The notes: generated by a model not told the origin, from the letters alone. A DNA stretch of 64,000 nucleotides from Halarcobacter sp. (GCA_030145305.1 JAQYVX010000001.1:356105-420104), one strand, 5' to 3'. Counted from the first letter of the stretch, positions 9,814-19,471 are shown. Translations and numbers: made by a program.

Positions 9814-10839
9814 ATGATGAAAAGTAATAGAATCCTGTTTACAGGTAAGAAATTAGTAATTGGAGCAGTTGCAGCAGCTGTTCTTGCTACATCAGGTTTA
9901 GCAGCGGAGTATACATTAAAATTCTCTCACGTTGTTAGTGATAATACACCAAAAGGAAAAGCAGCTAGATATTTTGAACAAAAATTAGAAGAATTATCAA
10001 AAGGTAGAATTGATGTTCAAGTATACCCATCTTCTCAGTTATATAATGATAATGCCGTAGTAAAAGCATTAAGATTAAATTCTGTTCAAATGGCAGCACC
10101 TTCTTTTTCTAAATTTGGTAAAATTGTACCAAACTTAGCATTATTTGATTTACCATTTTTATTTAAAGATATTGACCACTTACACAGAGTTCAAGATGGA
10201 GCGGTTGGTGATAAACTAAAAGAAATGGTAACTGCAAAAGGTATTGTAGCTTTAGATTTTTGGGATAATGGATTTAAACAATTCTCTTCTTCAACTAAAG
10301 CATTAATTAAACCTAGCGATGCAAAAGGTCAAAAATTTAGAATTATGTCTTCTAAAGTACTTGAAGCTCAAATGCATGCAGTTGGTGGTAACCCACAAAT
10401 GATGCCTTTCTCTGAAGTTTATTCAGGTTTACAACAAGGTGTAATTGATGCGGCTGAAAATCCAATATCAAATATTTATACTAAAAAGTTTCATGAAGTT
10501 CAAAAATATTTAACTATTTCTGATCACGGTTACTTAGGTTATTTAGTAGTTATGTCTAAAAAATTCTGGAAATCTTTACCTGCTGATTTACAAGCAAATG
10601 TAAAACAAGCTATGAAAGAAGCTACTGCTAAAGAAAGAGAATATGCTTTAGCATTAGAAAAAGAACAATTTGCAGAAATCAAAGCATATGCAGAGAAAAC
10701 TGGAAAATTAGAAATTATTAAATTAACTCCTGAACAAAGACAAGCTTGGTCTGATGCTGTTAGTGTAATTTATCCTGATTTTTACTCTAAAAGAACAATT
10801 GGTGAAGACTTAATCAAAGGTGCTCTTAATACTAAGTAA
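9814..10839 (+). CDS. dctP: TRAP transporter solute-binding protein, soluble (DctP family)
   Basis: Periplasmic receptor that delivers a carboxylate, in this family usually a C4-dicarboxylate, to the DctQM permease. The 341-aa precursor has a signal peptide whose hydrophobic core ends in GLAA before EYTLKFSHVV. The substrate-contacting arginine is in the GQKFRIMSSKV segment, and the DctP signature lies around NPQMMPFSEVYSGLQQGV. AAGGAG precedes the ATG at the right distance. A close paralogue follows at 11048, roughly three quarters identical by eye. A hairpin after the stop separates it from the paralogue and permease genes, so it may be expressed at a different level. Confidence 0.93.
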   Translation: MMKSNRILFTGKKLVIGAVAAAVLATSGLAAEYTLKFSHVVSDNTPKGKAARYFEQKLEELSKGRIDVQVYPSSQLYNDNAVVKALRLNSVQMAAPSFSKFGKIVPNLALFDLPFLFKDIDHLHRVQDGAVGDKLKEMVTAKGIVALDFWDNGFKQFSSSTKALIKPSDAKGQKFRIMSSKVLEAQMHAVGGNPQMMPFSEVYSGLQQGVIDAAENPISNIYTKKFHEVQKYLTISDHGYLGYLVVMSKKFWKSLPADLQANVKQAMKEATAKEREYALALEKEQFAEIKAYAEKTGKLEIIKLTPEQRQAWSDAVSVIYPDFYSKRTIGEDLIKGALNTK

Positions 10840-10847
10840 TTCTTAGC

Positions 10848-10872
10848 AAACTATCGGATTTTCCGATAGTTT
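10848..10872 (+). terminator. Hairpin after first dctP
   Basis: A perfect stem AAACTATCGG/CCGATAGTTT with a small T-rich loop starts 9 nt after the dctP stop. The sequence after it (GGCCCC...) has no U-tract, so it is either an imperfect terminator or an mRNA-stabilising stem that keeps binding-protein mRNA more abundant than the downstream permease. Confidence 0.55.
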
Positions 10873-11047
10873 GGCCCCACCACATTCTTTCTTAAATTTA
10901 AATAAAATTCCACATAAAAAGATTTTTTTTACATATTAAAATATAATGGTAACACTCATAAAATAAATTCACTAATTTACTCTTATGTACATAATAGATA
11001 CATAACTTTAGATTATAATTTTCTAATATAGCTAAAAAGGAGAATAA

Positions 11048-12115
11048 ATGACAACTACTATGAAAAGTCTAGTATCATGCTTTGCTACAGCATCCATATT
11101 GATATTGACTGGTTGTGGAAGTGAAAAAGAAGAACTAAAAGAAAAAAAACTTGTTAAGTTAAAACAAGATGACGAAAAAGGTCAATTTATTTTAAAGTTT
11201 TCTCATGTTGTAAGTCCTAATACACCAAAAGGAAAAGCAGCAAGTTTCTTTGAACAAAGATTAGAAGAATTATCAAAGGGCAAAATTGATGTTCAAGTTT
11301 ATCCTTCTTCTCAATTGTACAAAGATAATGCAGTTTTAAAAGCTTTAAAACTTGATTCTGTCCAAATGGCAGCACCAAGCTTTTCAAAATTTGGAAAAAT
11401 TGTACCTCAACTTGCACTTTTTGATTTACCTTTTTTGTTTAAAGACATGCAACACTTACACAGAGTTCAAGATGGAGTTGTAGGAACAAAATTAAAAGAG
11501 CTTGTGACACAAAAAGGGTACATAGCTTTAAATTTTTGGGATAATCATTTTAAACAATTATCTTCTTCTAAAAAAGCTTTAGTTTCACCTAGTGATGCAA
11601 CAGGTCAAAAATTTAGAATTATGTCTTCAAAAGTTCTTGAATCTCAATTTCATGCACTAGATGCAAATCCACAAATGATGCCTTTTTCTGAAGTTTATTC
11701 AGGTTTACAACAAGGTGTAATTGATGGACAAGAAAATACAATCTCTAATATCTTTACTAAAAAATTCCATGAAGTACAAAAATACTTAACAATTACAAAT
11801 CATGGCTATCTTGGATACTTAGTAGTTATGAGTGAAAAATTCTGGAATTCTTTACCCGCAGATTTACAAGCAAATGTTACTCAAGCTATTAAAGATGCTA
11901 CAGTTAAAGAAAGAGAATACGCTGAGCAATTAAATACTCAACAATTTAATCAAATCAAAGCGTATGCAGAAAAAACTGGTAATTTGGAGATTATTAATCT
12001 AACAAAAGAACAAAAAGATGCTTGGAAACAAGTTGTTAGTAAAATCTATTCTGATTTTTATGATGAAGATAAAATTGGTGAAGATTTAATTAAGGGCGCA
12101 TTAGCCACGGAGTAA
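11048..12115 (+). CDS. TRAP transporter solute-binding lipoprotein (DctP family)
   Basis: Second DctP-type receptor, 355 aa. It starts with a lipoprotein signal peptide (hydrophobic core, lipobox LTGC, Cys at about residue 23). About 30 charged linker residues (EKEELKEKKL...) come before the receptor fold. From ILKFSHVV onward it is colinear with the preceding DctP and keeps FRIMSSKV and NPQMMPFSEVYSGLQQGV. Differences include DGQEN for DAAEN in the binding region. AAGGAG lies 5 nt before the ATG. It sits 4 nt ahead of dctQ, so it and not the soluble paralogue is directly linked to the permease. Membrane tethering is inferred from the lipobox. Confidence 0.93.
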   Translation: MTTTMKSLVSCFATASILILTGCGSEKEELKEKKLVKLKQDDEKGQFILKFSHVVSPNTPKGKAASFFEQRLEELSKGKIDVQVYPSSQLYKDNAVLKALKLDSVQMAAPSFSKFGKIVPQLALFDLPFLFKDMQHLHRVQDGVVGTKLKELVTQKGYIALNFWDNHFKQLSSSKKALVSPSDATGQKFRIMSSKVLESQFHALDANPQMMPFSEVYSGLQQGVIDGQENTISNIFTKKFHEVQKYLTITNHGYLGYLVVMSEKFWNSLPADLQANVTQAIKDATVKEREYAEQLNTQQFNQIKAYAEKTGNLEIINLTKEQKDAWKQVVSKIYSDFYDEDKIGEDLIKGALATE

Positions 12116-12119
12116 AAAT

Positions 12120-12746
12120 ATGGTAATTTTTAAAATAATAAGTAAAACAATAGGTTTTATAAATCAATCAATTGCAGCAATAGGTATTGCTGGTGGTGTT
12201 GCAGTTGCTTTTACAAATGTTGTAGCAAGATACGCTTTTGATGCATCATTAGTTTGGGCTACGGAGATGACAGTCTTTTTATTTTTATGGAGTGTTTTTT
12301 TTGGTGCTGCATATTGTTTCAAAAAAGATGCTCATATAGCTGTAACAATTATTCTTGATATTGTTCCATCAAGAATTGCAAAAGTAATGTTAGTAATCTC
12401 ACATTTTGTGACTTTAATTTTCTTACTTACTGTTGCTTATTTTGGATATGAATATATATTATTAATTATTGATTTAGATGAGAGAGCAATTGACCTTTGG
12501 GATATGCCAATGTGGATTGTATATTCAGTTATTCCTATTTCATTTGCATTTGCTTCATATAGAGTTGGAGAAAGAATTCATGGAATTTTATCAACATCAC
12601 ATGATCAGATTTTAAAAGAGAGTGAAGCAGAACAAGTTTTAGCAGGTATGGGTATTGGAGCTAGTAGAAATAAAGAAAATGAAAATATTCAGGAGCTAAA
12701 TAAAATGGTTAAAGAAGTTGAAAAGAAAACAGGAGGATTACTATGA
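12120..12746 (+). CDS. dctQ: TRAP transporter small permease subunit
   Basis: A 208-aa membrane protein with four hydrophobic segments in the first 155 residues, including the family's ATEMTVFLFLW region, and a charged cytoplasmic tail of about 50 residues, longer than usual. It pairs with DctM to form the Na+-coupled TRAP permease in the inner membrane. A GGAG ribosome site covers the junction with the preceding binding-protein gene. The TGA stop overlaps the dctM start in ATGA, a typical coupled pair. Confidence 0.92.
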   Translation: MVIFKIISKTIGFINQSIAAIGIAGGVAVAFTNVVARYAFDASLVWATEMTVFLFLWSVFFGAAYCFKKDAHIAVTIILDIVPSRIAKVMLVISHFVTLIFLLTVAYFGYEYILLIIDLDERAIDLWDMPMWIVYSVIPISFAFASYRVGERIHGILSTSHDQILKESEAEQVLAGMGIGASRNKENENIQELNKMVKEVEKKTGGLL

Positions 12747-14026
12747 GTATAGCAATACTGTTTGGAATATTTTTCTTCCTTGTAATTTTAGGTACTCCAA
12801 TTGCAATTTGTCTTGGAGCATCAACTTTTGTAACATTAATGTTATTTACGGATATTTCTCCTATTGAAATTTCTTCAATGATGTTTGAAAAAATTAATCA
12901 TTATTCATTAATGGCAATTCCAATGTTTATTTTTGCAGGTAACTTACTATCAAAAGGAAGTGCTGCTCAAAGAATTATTGAATTTGCTAAATCAATAGTT
13001 GGACATTTACCAGGTGGTCTTCCAATTTCTGCAATTTTTGCATCTATTATTTTTGCTGCAGTTTCTGGTTCTTCTCCTGCAACTGTTGTTGCAATTGGTT
13101 CTATTATGTTTGGTGCAATTATGCAAGCTGGTTATCCTAAGAAATATGCTGTTGGTACTATTGCTACTGCTGGGTCATTAGGTATTTTAATTCCGCCTTC
13201 AATTGTATTAATTGTGTATGGGGTTACAGCTGAAGTTTCTATTGGTAAACTATTTATGGCAGGAGTTGTTCCAGGTATTGGTCTTGGTATTATGATGATG
13301 CTTGTAACTTATATTGGTGCAGTGAGACTTGGATTTAAAAGAACTGAGCCACAACCTTTTAAAGTAAGACTTGCAAAAATGAAAGATGCTTCATGGGGTC
13401 TTATGACAATTGTTCTTGTAATTGGTGGTATTTACGGTGGTATCTTTACTCCAACTGAAGCAGCAGCTGTTGCTTGTGTTTGGGCATTTATTGTTTCAGT
13501 ATTTATTTACAAAGACATAAAACTTACTAAAATTTATACTACAGCTTTAGAATCAGCTAAAACAACTGCAATGATTATGTTTATTATTGCAAATGCAATG
13601 TTATTTGCACACTTTTTAACAATTGAAAATATTCCACAAGGAATTACAGAAGCGTTAATTGAAGCAAATGTAGATAAATATATGTTCTTACTTATGGTTA
13701 ACTTACTTCTAATTCTTGCAGGGTCTTTTATGGAACCATCTGCAATTATTATGATTATGGTGCCATTATTACTTCCTGTTGCAGTTGCACTTGGAATTGA
13801 TCCAATTCACTTTGGTATTGTAATAACTGTAAATATGGAACTTGGTATGGTATCTCCACCTGTAGGACTTAATCTGTTCGTAACATCAGGACTAACAGGT
13901 ATGAGTATAAAAGATGTAATAGTAGCAGCTTGGCCTTGGACTTTAACTATCCTTGTAGGTTTAATATTAATTACATATATTCCTGATATAGTTTTATTCT
14001 TACCAAACTTAATGTATGGTTCGTAA
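12743..14026 (+). CDS. dctM: TRAP transporter large permease subunit
   Basis: A 427-aa polytopic inner-membrane protein of the DctM/TrpB-like permease family with about 12 hydrophobic segments. Typical landmarks are GSSPATVVAIGSIM, the LGILIPPSI motif and a late SPPVGLNLFV motif. It carries the substrate and sodium pathway, using solute delivered by the DctP proteins encoded upstream. The start overlaps the dctQ stop by 4 nt, and a strong two-way terminator follows. Confidence 0.95.
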   Translation: MSIAILFGIFFFLVILGTPIAICLGASTFVTLMLFTDISPIEISSMMFEKINHYSLMAIPMFIFAGNLLSKGSAAQRIIEFAKSIVGHLPGGLPISAIFASIIFAAVSGSSPATVVAIGSIMFGAIMQAGYPKKYAVGTIATAGSLGILIPPSIVLIVYGVTAEVSIGKLFMAGVVPGIGLGIMMMLVTYIGAVRLGFKRTEPQPFKVRLAKMKDASWGLMTIVLVIGGIYGGIFTPTEAAAVACVWAFIVSVFIYKDIKLTKIYTTALESAKTTAMIMFIIANAMLFAHFLTIENIPQGITEALIEANVDKYMFLLMVNLLLILAGSFMEPSAIIMIMVPLLLPVAVALGIDPIHFGIVITVNMELGMVSPPVGLNLFVTSGLTGMSIKDVIVAAWPWTLTILVGLILITYIPDIVLFLPNLMYGS

Positions 14027-14055
14027 AAGTCATTTAGATAAAAAACTATTAAAAA

Positions 14056-14082
14056 AACTAGAAGAATTTAATTCTTCTAGTT
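14056..14082. terminator. Bidirectional terminator between dctM and trxA
   Basis: Near-perfect 13-bp palindrome AACTAGAAGAATT-T-AATTCTTCTAGTT (in practice a shorter stem with a small loop). It has A-runs on the left and a TTAAATTTAA on the right, so it can act on the plus-strand TRAP operon and on the converging trxA transcript. Confidence 0.75.
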
Positions 14083-14136
14083 AAATTTAAAATCTACTTC
14101 TCTTTCTTTTCTTATCCTCTAATATACTTATAGAAA

Positions 14137-14454
14137 TTATAATAAAGAATTAATTTTGTCAGTAAATGCTTGCTTTGAAGCTGAACCAATTATTTGGTCA
14201 ATTACTTCTCCATCTTTCATGAAAAATATAGTTGGAATTGATCTAACTCCAAATTTTGTAGCTAATTCTTGTTCTTCATCTGCATTCACTTTACAAATTT
14301 TTGCTTTTCCGTCAAACTCTTCAGCTAATTGGTCAATTATAGGAGCTAGCATTCTACAAGGTCCACACCATGGTGCCCAAAAATCTACTACAGAAACACC
14401 TGCTTTTACTGTTTCATCTATACTATCTTTTGTTAATTCTATATATTTACTCAT
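14137..14454 (-). CDS. trxA: Thioredoxin
   Basis: Classic 105-aa thioredoxin with the redox motif WCGPC in WAPWCGPCRM (about residues 28-37) and the cis-proline segment RSIPTIFF. It reduces cytoplasmic disulphides and is the likely electron donor for the peroxiredoxin gene immediately upstream on the same strand. AAGGA lies upstream of the ATG. Confidence 0.97.
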   Translation of the reverse strand: MSKYIELTKDSIDETVKAGVSVVDFWAPWCGPCRMLAPIIDQLAEEFDGKAKICKVNADEEQELATKFGVRSIPTIFFMKDGEVIDQIIGSASKQAFTDKINSLL

Positions 14455-14505
14455 CTTTATTCCTTTTATAGCCCCTATTTCTAGGGACTTTATTTTTATT
14501 TATTT

Positions 14506-15102
14506 TTATAAATTGTTCTCATTATTTGATAAATACTCAGCAACACCTTCAGTAGAAGCTTTCATACCTTCATCACCTTTTACCCAACCAGCAGGACAAA
14601 CTTCACCATGCTCATTTGTAAATATCATAGTATCTACCATTCTAATCATTTCATCAATATTTCTTCCTAATGGTAAGTCATTGATTACAGAATGTCTAAC
14701 TTTTCCGTCTTTGTCAATTAAGAAAGATCCTCTTAATGCAACTTCTTCATTAAATAAAACATCGTAATCTCTTGCAATTTGTTTAGATAAATCCGCTACC
14801 ATTGGAAATTCAACTCTTCCAATTCCACCATTATTAACATCAGTTTCTCTCCAAGCAAAGTGTGAGAATTGTGAATCAACTGATGCTCCTATTACTTGAA
14901 TACCTCTTTCTTCAAAATCTTTAACTCTTTTTGAAAATGCAATAATCTCTGAGGGACAAACAAATGTAAAATCTAAAGGCCAGAAAAATAAAACTGCACC
15001 TTTTTCACCAATATTTTTATATAAATTAAAATCCTCAACGATTTGACCATCTGCAAGTACAGCTGTTGCTGTGAAATCTGGAGCTTTTTTTGTTACTAAC
15101 AT
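14506..15102 (-). CDS. Typical 2-Cys peroxiredoxin (AhpC/TSA family)
   Basis: A 198-aa thiol peroxidase that reduces H2O2, alkyl hydroperoxides and peroxynitrite. The peroxidatic cysteine is in FTFVCPSE (Cys49) and the resolving cysteine in EVCPAGW (about Cys169), the layout of typical 2-Cys enzymes. The trxA gene 51 nt downstream suggests thioredoxin-linked recycling. No ahpF is seen nearby. Confidence 0.95.
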   Translation of the reverse strand: MLVTKKAPDFTATAVLADGQIVEDFNLYKNIGEKGAVLFFWPLDFTFVCPSEIIAFSKRVKDFEERGIQVIGASVDSQFSHFAWRETDVNNGGIGRVEFPMVADLSKQIARDYDVLFNEEVALRGSFLIDKDGKVRHSVINDLPLGRNIDEMIRMVDTMIFTNEHGEVCPAGWVKGDEGMKASTEGVAEYLSNNENNL

Positions 15103-15327
15103 ATATTTTCCTTTTTTTGTTTATAATTTTTTTATGCCGAAATTATAGTTTAATTTCTTTAAATATTTATTAATAAAATATATTAAAAGATAAAAATTAT
15201 CCTTTGATACAATTACTTGCAATTTGTAATATTTCTAAAGAATTGTTTTTTATTTAGTTAAGATGGAGTAATTAAAGTAGTATGTGTTAATAAAACTTAT
15301 ATTACAAAGAAGCAAAAGGAAATATAT

Positions 15328-15657
15328 ATGGATGGTACAATAATGGTAACTTACAAAATATTATGTAAAAATGATTTCAACTTAGAAATTACGATTGACA
15401 AATTACTTTCAAATGAAAAAATCGCAAAAGCAATAAAAAATGAATTTGCTAAAGGGATTAGAAATACAAATCTATTTACAAAAGATAGTAATTGTAATAT
15501 AAAAATTGAAACAATAAAAGAGTTATATCAGTTTGAAGTAAGTAAAAATGATTTTGCAGATTTAATATCATTAGCAGAAGAGGATGCAAATTCAAGAAAA
15601 CTTTCTAAAAAAGATTGTTCACAAATTGAACTTGTTAATATTGAGACAATTAATTAA
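15328..15657 (+). CDS. Hypothetical protein, 109 aa
   Basis: Not recognised. A small soluble, charged protein, with AAGGA 7-8 nt before the ATG at 15328; a second ATG five codons later is possible. It has no signal peptide or membrane segment, and three cysteines without a clear metal motif. It stands alone, with about 225 bp of A+T-rich upstream sequence shared with the divergent peroxiredoxin gene, and lies just before the iron-transport operon. Confidence 0.7.
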   Translation: MDGTIMVTYKILCKNDFNLEITIDKLLSNEKIAKAIKNEFAKGIRNTNLFTKDSNCNIKIETIKELYQFEVSKNDFADLISLAEEDANSRKLSKKDCSQIELVNIETIN

Positions 15658-15763
15658 AAGCCCAAAATTAGAAAATACGCTATTAAATATTTGATAAATT
15701 ACAAAGTATCATGATAACCATTACTATTATTAAGATAATATTAAGTCACTATTGATTAAAATT

Positions 15764-15782
15764 CGATAACAATTATCATTAA
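15764..15782 (+). promoter_or_regulatory. Fur-box-like site upstream of the ferric ABC operon
   Basis: CGATAACAATTATCA followed by TTAA closely matches the 7-1-7 Fur consensus TGATAATNATTATCA, differing at two positions. It sits about 20-35 nt before the fbpA-like start, where bound Fe-Fur would block transcription. A very similar site lies before the imelysin operon at 19520. Regulation is inferred from the motif and the iron functions downstream. Confidence 0.75.
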
Positions 15783-15798
15783 TAAATAAAGGAAAATT

Positions 15799-16806
15799 AT
15801 GATTAAAAAATTAGTTTTAGGATCACTTGTATTTGCAAGTTCAATATTTGCTGCAAATGAAGTGAATATATATTCTCATAGACATTATGATACAGATAAA
15901 CAACTGTTTAAAATGTTTGAAGAAAAAACAGGAATTAAAGTAAATGTGGTAAAAGCAAAAGCTTCTGCCTTAATTAAAAGAATAGAAAGCGAAGGTAAAA
16001 AATCACCAGCTGATGTTTTAATTACAGTTGATGCTGGAAGACTTTTCCAAGCAAAAGAAAAAGATTTATTACAATCTATTGAATCTCCATATTTAGCAAA
16101 AAACATTCCTGCAAATTTAAGAGATACAGATAACAAATGGTTTGCTCTTACAAAAAGATCAAGAGTTGCTGTATATAAAATTGGAAGTGGAATTGAAAAT
16201 GAATTATCTACTTACGAAGATTTAGCTGACCCTAAATTTAAAGGGAAAATTATGGTTAGATCATCAAGCAATATCTATAATCAATCACTTCTAGCTGCTA
16301 TGATTGCACATCATGGCGAAGAAAAAGCATTAGAGTGGGCAAAAGGTGTAGTTGCAAATATGGCTAAAGATCCAAAAGGAAATGATAGATATCAAGTAAA
16401 AGCAGTAGCAAATGGTATTGGTTCTATTGCAATTGCAAATACATATTATATTGGGAAAATGGTAAATAATAAAGATGTTTCACAAGCCCAAGCTGTGAAA
16501 AAAGTGAAGATTCTTTTCCCTAAATTTGAAAATGGTGGAACACATATAAATGTTTCAGGAGCTGGGGTAGCAAAATATGCTCCTAATAAAGCAAATGCAA
16601 TTAAATTTATAGAATTTTTAGCTGGACCTGATGCACAAAAACTTTTTGCTGAAGGTAACTTTGAATACCCTGTATTAGCAGGTGTTAAAGCTTCTGATTT
16701 AGTATCTTCATGGGGAACTTTTAAAGATGACACAATTTCGATTAATACTTTAGGTGAAAACAATGCAAAAGCTGTTAAAATTTTCGATCTAGCTGGATGG
16801 AAATAA
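15799..16806 (+). CDS. fbpA: Ferric iron ABC transporter substrate-binding protein (FbpA/FutA type)
   Basis: A 335-aa periplasmic receptor with an N-terminal signal peptide ending around FAANE. The opening EVNIYSHRHYDTDKQLF and the later NTYYIGKM, whose adjacent tyrosines bind iron in this family, point to a ferric-ion-binding protein. AAGGA precedes the ATG. It is first in an operon with a two-lobe permease and an ATPase, behind a Fur-box-like site. Confidence 0.93.
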   Translation: MIKKLVLGSLVFASSIFAANEVNIYSHRHYDTDKQLFKMFEEKTGIKVNVVKAKASALIKRIESEGKKSPADVLITVDAGRLFQAKEKDLLQSIESPYLAKNIPANLRDTDNKWFALTKRSRVAVYKIGSGIENELSTYEDLADPKFKGKIMVRSSSNIYNQSLLAAMIAHHGEEKALEWAKGVVANMAKDPKGNDRYQVKAVANGIGSIAIANTYYIGKMVNNKDVSQAQAVKKVKILFPKFENGGTHINVSGAGVAKYAPNKANAIKFIEFLAGPDAQKLFAEGNFEYPVLAGVKASDLVSSWGTFKDDTISINTLGENNAKAVKIFDLAGWK

Positions 16807-16818
16807 GGATAACAATTT

Positions 16819-18399
16819 TTGAAAATTTTAAATAAATTAACAATAAGTAGTGTTTTACTAACACTACTTATTTCAGTTCCTGCCGTAATACTTTTTTCGA
16901 ATATATTTTCAAGCAGTGAAAATTGGCAACATTTAGTTGATACAGTACTTTTTGAATATATATTTAACTCACTTTACATAATGATTGGCGTGGCAGTTTT
17001 AACGGCAATATTAGGCTTTACAACAGCGTATATTACTTCACTTTTTACTTTTACAGGTTCTAGATTTTTCCATTATGCCTTAATACTTCCTTTTGCAATA
17101 CCTACATATATAGTTGCTTATGTTTATGGAGGAATGTTTGATATAACAGGAAGTGTGACTACTTTTATATTAAATCTGATGGGTAAAACTTTAGATGAAG
17201 TTTACTTCTTTGATATTATGTCAATTGAGGGTGCAATTATTGTAATGTCTTTAGTTTTATATCCTTATGTATATCTTATTTCTAAAACATATTTAAATGC
17301 AGAATCATCTTCAATAATTGATGCTTCAAGAACAATGGGTCTTTCAAACTTTGAGATTTTTTATAAAGTTATTATTCCAATTTCAAGGCCAGCTATTGTT
17401 GCAGGTGTTATTTTAGCTGTAATGGAAGCAGTTGCTGATTTTGGAGTTATGGATTATTACGGTGTTTCTACTTTTGTAACGGGTATTTTTAGAACTTGGT
17501 TTGGTATGGGAAGTGTTGAAGATGCTTCAAAATTAGCTTCTATGTTAATGCTTTTTATTTTTATATTAATATTTTTAGAAAGATATCAAAGAAGAAATAG
17601 AAGATACAAAAGTTCAGGAAAAGATTTTAAACCAATCTCTAAACAAAAATTAAAAGGGAAGAAAAATATTCTTGCTTTTATTCTTTGTTTTATTCCTTTT
17701 TTCTTTGGATTTTTATTACCATTTACACAAATGTCTTACTGGTTTTATATTTCATATGAAGATGTTATTGATGAAGATTTTTTAACTACGCTTTATCAAA
17801 CAATGTCGTTAGGAATTTCTAGTGCAGTTTTAATTACAATTCTAGCTTTTATTTTTACATATAATATAAGAGTTCATAAAAGTAAAATTTCAGAGAATTT
17901 AACACAAATATCAAAACTAGGATATTCTATTCCAGGAGCAGTAGTTGCAGTTGGAATTTTAAGTTTTTTCTCTATTATTGATAATAAACTAGATATTTTG
18001 ATTAGTGGAACTGTTGTTGCTGTTATATTTGGTTATATAGTTAGATTTCTAGCCGTTTCTATAAATAACTTTGAAGCAGGTTTTTCTAAAATCCCCCAAA
18101 CTTATGATGACGCAGCAAAAACAATGGGAGTTGACGCTTCAAATACTTTTATAAAAGTAATGGCTCCTTTAATAAAAAATTCAGCAATGGCAAGTCTTAT
18201 TATAATTTTTATAGAAGTTATTAAAGAGCTACCTTTAACAATGATTTTAAGACCTTTTAATTTTGACACCTTAGCAGTTTTATCTCATGAGTTAGTAGGT
18301 CAAGCCCAAGTTATTGAATCTAGTGTTCCTGCTATGTTTATTGTAGGATTAGGTATTGTATCAGTATTATTATTAGCAAAAAAAATGCTTAAAGATTAG
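16819..18399 (+). CDS. fbpB: Ferric iron ABC transporter permease (FbpB type)
   Basis: A 526-aa inner-membrane protein made of two fused permease halves. Each half carries an EAA-type loop that docks to the ATPase: DASRTMGLSNFEIFYKVIIP in the first and DAAKTMGVDASNTFIKVMAP in the second. The double-length single-polypeptide form is normal for FbpB/SfuB proteins. The start is TTG with AAGGAT about 8 nt upstream, 12 nt after fbpA. Confidence 0.94.
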   Translation: MKILNKLTISSVLLTLLISVPAVILFSNIFSSSENWQHLVDTVLFEYIFNSLYIMIGVAVLTAILGFTTAYITSLFTFTGSRFFHYALILPFAIPTYIVAYVYGGMFDITGSVTTFILNLMGKTLDEVYFFDIMSIEGAIIVMSLVLYPYVYLISKTYLNAESSSIIDASRTMGLSNFEIFYKVIIPISRPAIVAGVILAVMEAVADFGVMDYYGVSTFVTGIFRTWFGMGSVEDASKLASMLMLFIFILIFLERYQRRNRRYKSSGKDFKPISKQKLKGKKNILAFILCFIPFFFGFLLPFTQMSYWFYISYEDVIDEDFLTTLYQTMSLGISSAVLITILAFIFTYNIRVHKSKISENLTQISKLGYSIPGAVVAVGILSFFSIIDNKLDILISGTVVAVIFGYIVRFLAVSINNFEAGFSKIPQTYDDAAKTMGVDASNTFIKVMAPLIKNSAMASLIIIFIEVIKELPLTMILRPFNFDTLAVLSHELVGQAQVIESSVPAMFIVGLGIVSVLLLAKKMLKD

Positions 18400-18407
18400 G
18401 AAAAAAA

Positions 18408-19424
18408 ATGGTAGGAATAAACGTAAAAGATTTTTCAATTTCTTTTGATGAAACAAATATATTAAAAGATGTTTCTTTTGATGTAAAAGAAGGTGAAATT
18501 GTAACAATTTTAGGCCCAAGTGGTTGTGGTAAAAGTACAATATTAAGAGCGATAGCTTCTTTGCAAGATGAATATAAAGGTGAAATTTTCTTAAATGAAA
18601 AATGCCTAATTACAAATAAAAATTCATGTAATAAAGATATAGGATATATATTTCAAGATTATGCCCTATTTCCACATTTAAATGTAAAAGAAAATATAGA
18701 ATTTGCTCTTTATAAACTCAATAATATAGAAAAACAAAGAAAAGTTGATATCTTATTAAAACAGTTTGATTTAACAGAACACAGACACAAACAAATTCAC
18801 GAACTAAGTGGAGGTCAACAACAAAGAGTTTCTATAGCAAGAGTTATCGCCTATGAACCAAAGGTATTACTACTTGATGAACCCTTTTCAAATCTTGATA
18901 CAAACCTAAGAAATAAAACAAAAATCTGGTTAAAAAAACTTATAAAAGATTTAGGACTTAGTGCTATTTTAGTAACCCATGATCAAAAAGAAGCTTTAAG
19001 TATGTCTGATAGAATAGCTATTATAAATGATAAAAAAATTGAACAATTTGGAACACCACAAGAGTTATTTGAAAAACCAAAATCTTTATATATTGCAAGT
19101 TTTTTAAACCAAATAAATATCTTACCAAATGAGTTACTTGAAACTTTAGATATAAAAATTCCTTCTACAGATATTGGAATTATTCCAATTGATAAAATTC
19201 AAATTAGTGATAATTTTAATAAGCTAGGAATTAGTGAAATTGAAGCTAGTATCTTAGATATTTCTTATTGTGGCGATTATTATGAATTAATTGTCTCTTT
19301 AGATGATTATAAAGCAAAAGAATTAGTGGTTAAAGCATCATGCCTAGATTGTTTAGAAAATAGCGAAAAGTGCTATTTAAACATTAAAAAAGAGGATATA
19401 AAACTAGTTAGAAAATCTTTATAA
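18408..19424 (+). CDS. fbpC: Ferric iron ABC transporter ATP-binding protein (FbpC type)
   Basis: A 338-aa ATPase with Walker A GPSGCGKST, Q-loop in GYIFQDYALFPH, signature LSGGQQQR, Walker B LLLDEPF and the switch histidine in THDQKEA. A regulatory C-terminal extension of about 110 residues follows. It powers ferric uptake with the two preceding genes and starts 9 nt after fbpB. The tail has a few extra cysteines (CLDCLENSEKC), which is unusual and might sense metal or redox state (speculative). Confidence 0.95.
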   Translation: MVGINVKDFSISFDETNILKDVSFDVKEGEIVTILGPSGCGKSTILRAIASLQDEYKGEIFLNEKCLITNKNSCNKDIGYIFQDYALFPHLNVKENIEFALYKLNNIEKQRKVDILLKQFDLTEHRHKQIHELSGGQQQRVSIARVIAYEPKVLLLDEPFSNLDTNLRNKTKIWLKKLIKDLGLSAILVTHDQKEALSMSDRIAIINDKKIEQFGTPQELFEKPKSLYIASFLNQINILPNELLETLDIKIPSTDIGIIPIDKIQISDNFNKLGISEIEASILDISYCGDYYELIVSLDDYKAKELVVKASCLDCLENSEKCYLNIKKEDIKLVRKSL

Positions 19425-19452
19425 AGTCAAACAAAATCCGCTAAAATAATTT

Positions 19453-19471
19453 ATTGATAATCATTATTGAT
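19453..19471 (+). promoter_or_regulatory. Fur-box-like site 1 upstream of the imelysin operon
   Basis: ATTGATAATCATTATTGAT contains the core GATAATCATTAT of the Fur consensus. It lies about 80-100 nt before the imelysin start and about 30 nt after the fbpC stop, so it may be the distal member of a tandem pair with 19520-19536. Confidence 0.65.

Noticed and set aside
10848..10872. Classical terminator after first dctP
   Set aside because: The stem is strong but lacks a U-tract, so it is listed only as a hairpin of uncertain role.
14156..14767. 203-codon plus-strand ORF across trxA and the peroxiredoxin
   Set aside because: Antisense to two certain genes, no ribosome site, product resembles nothing.
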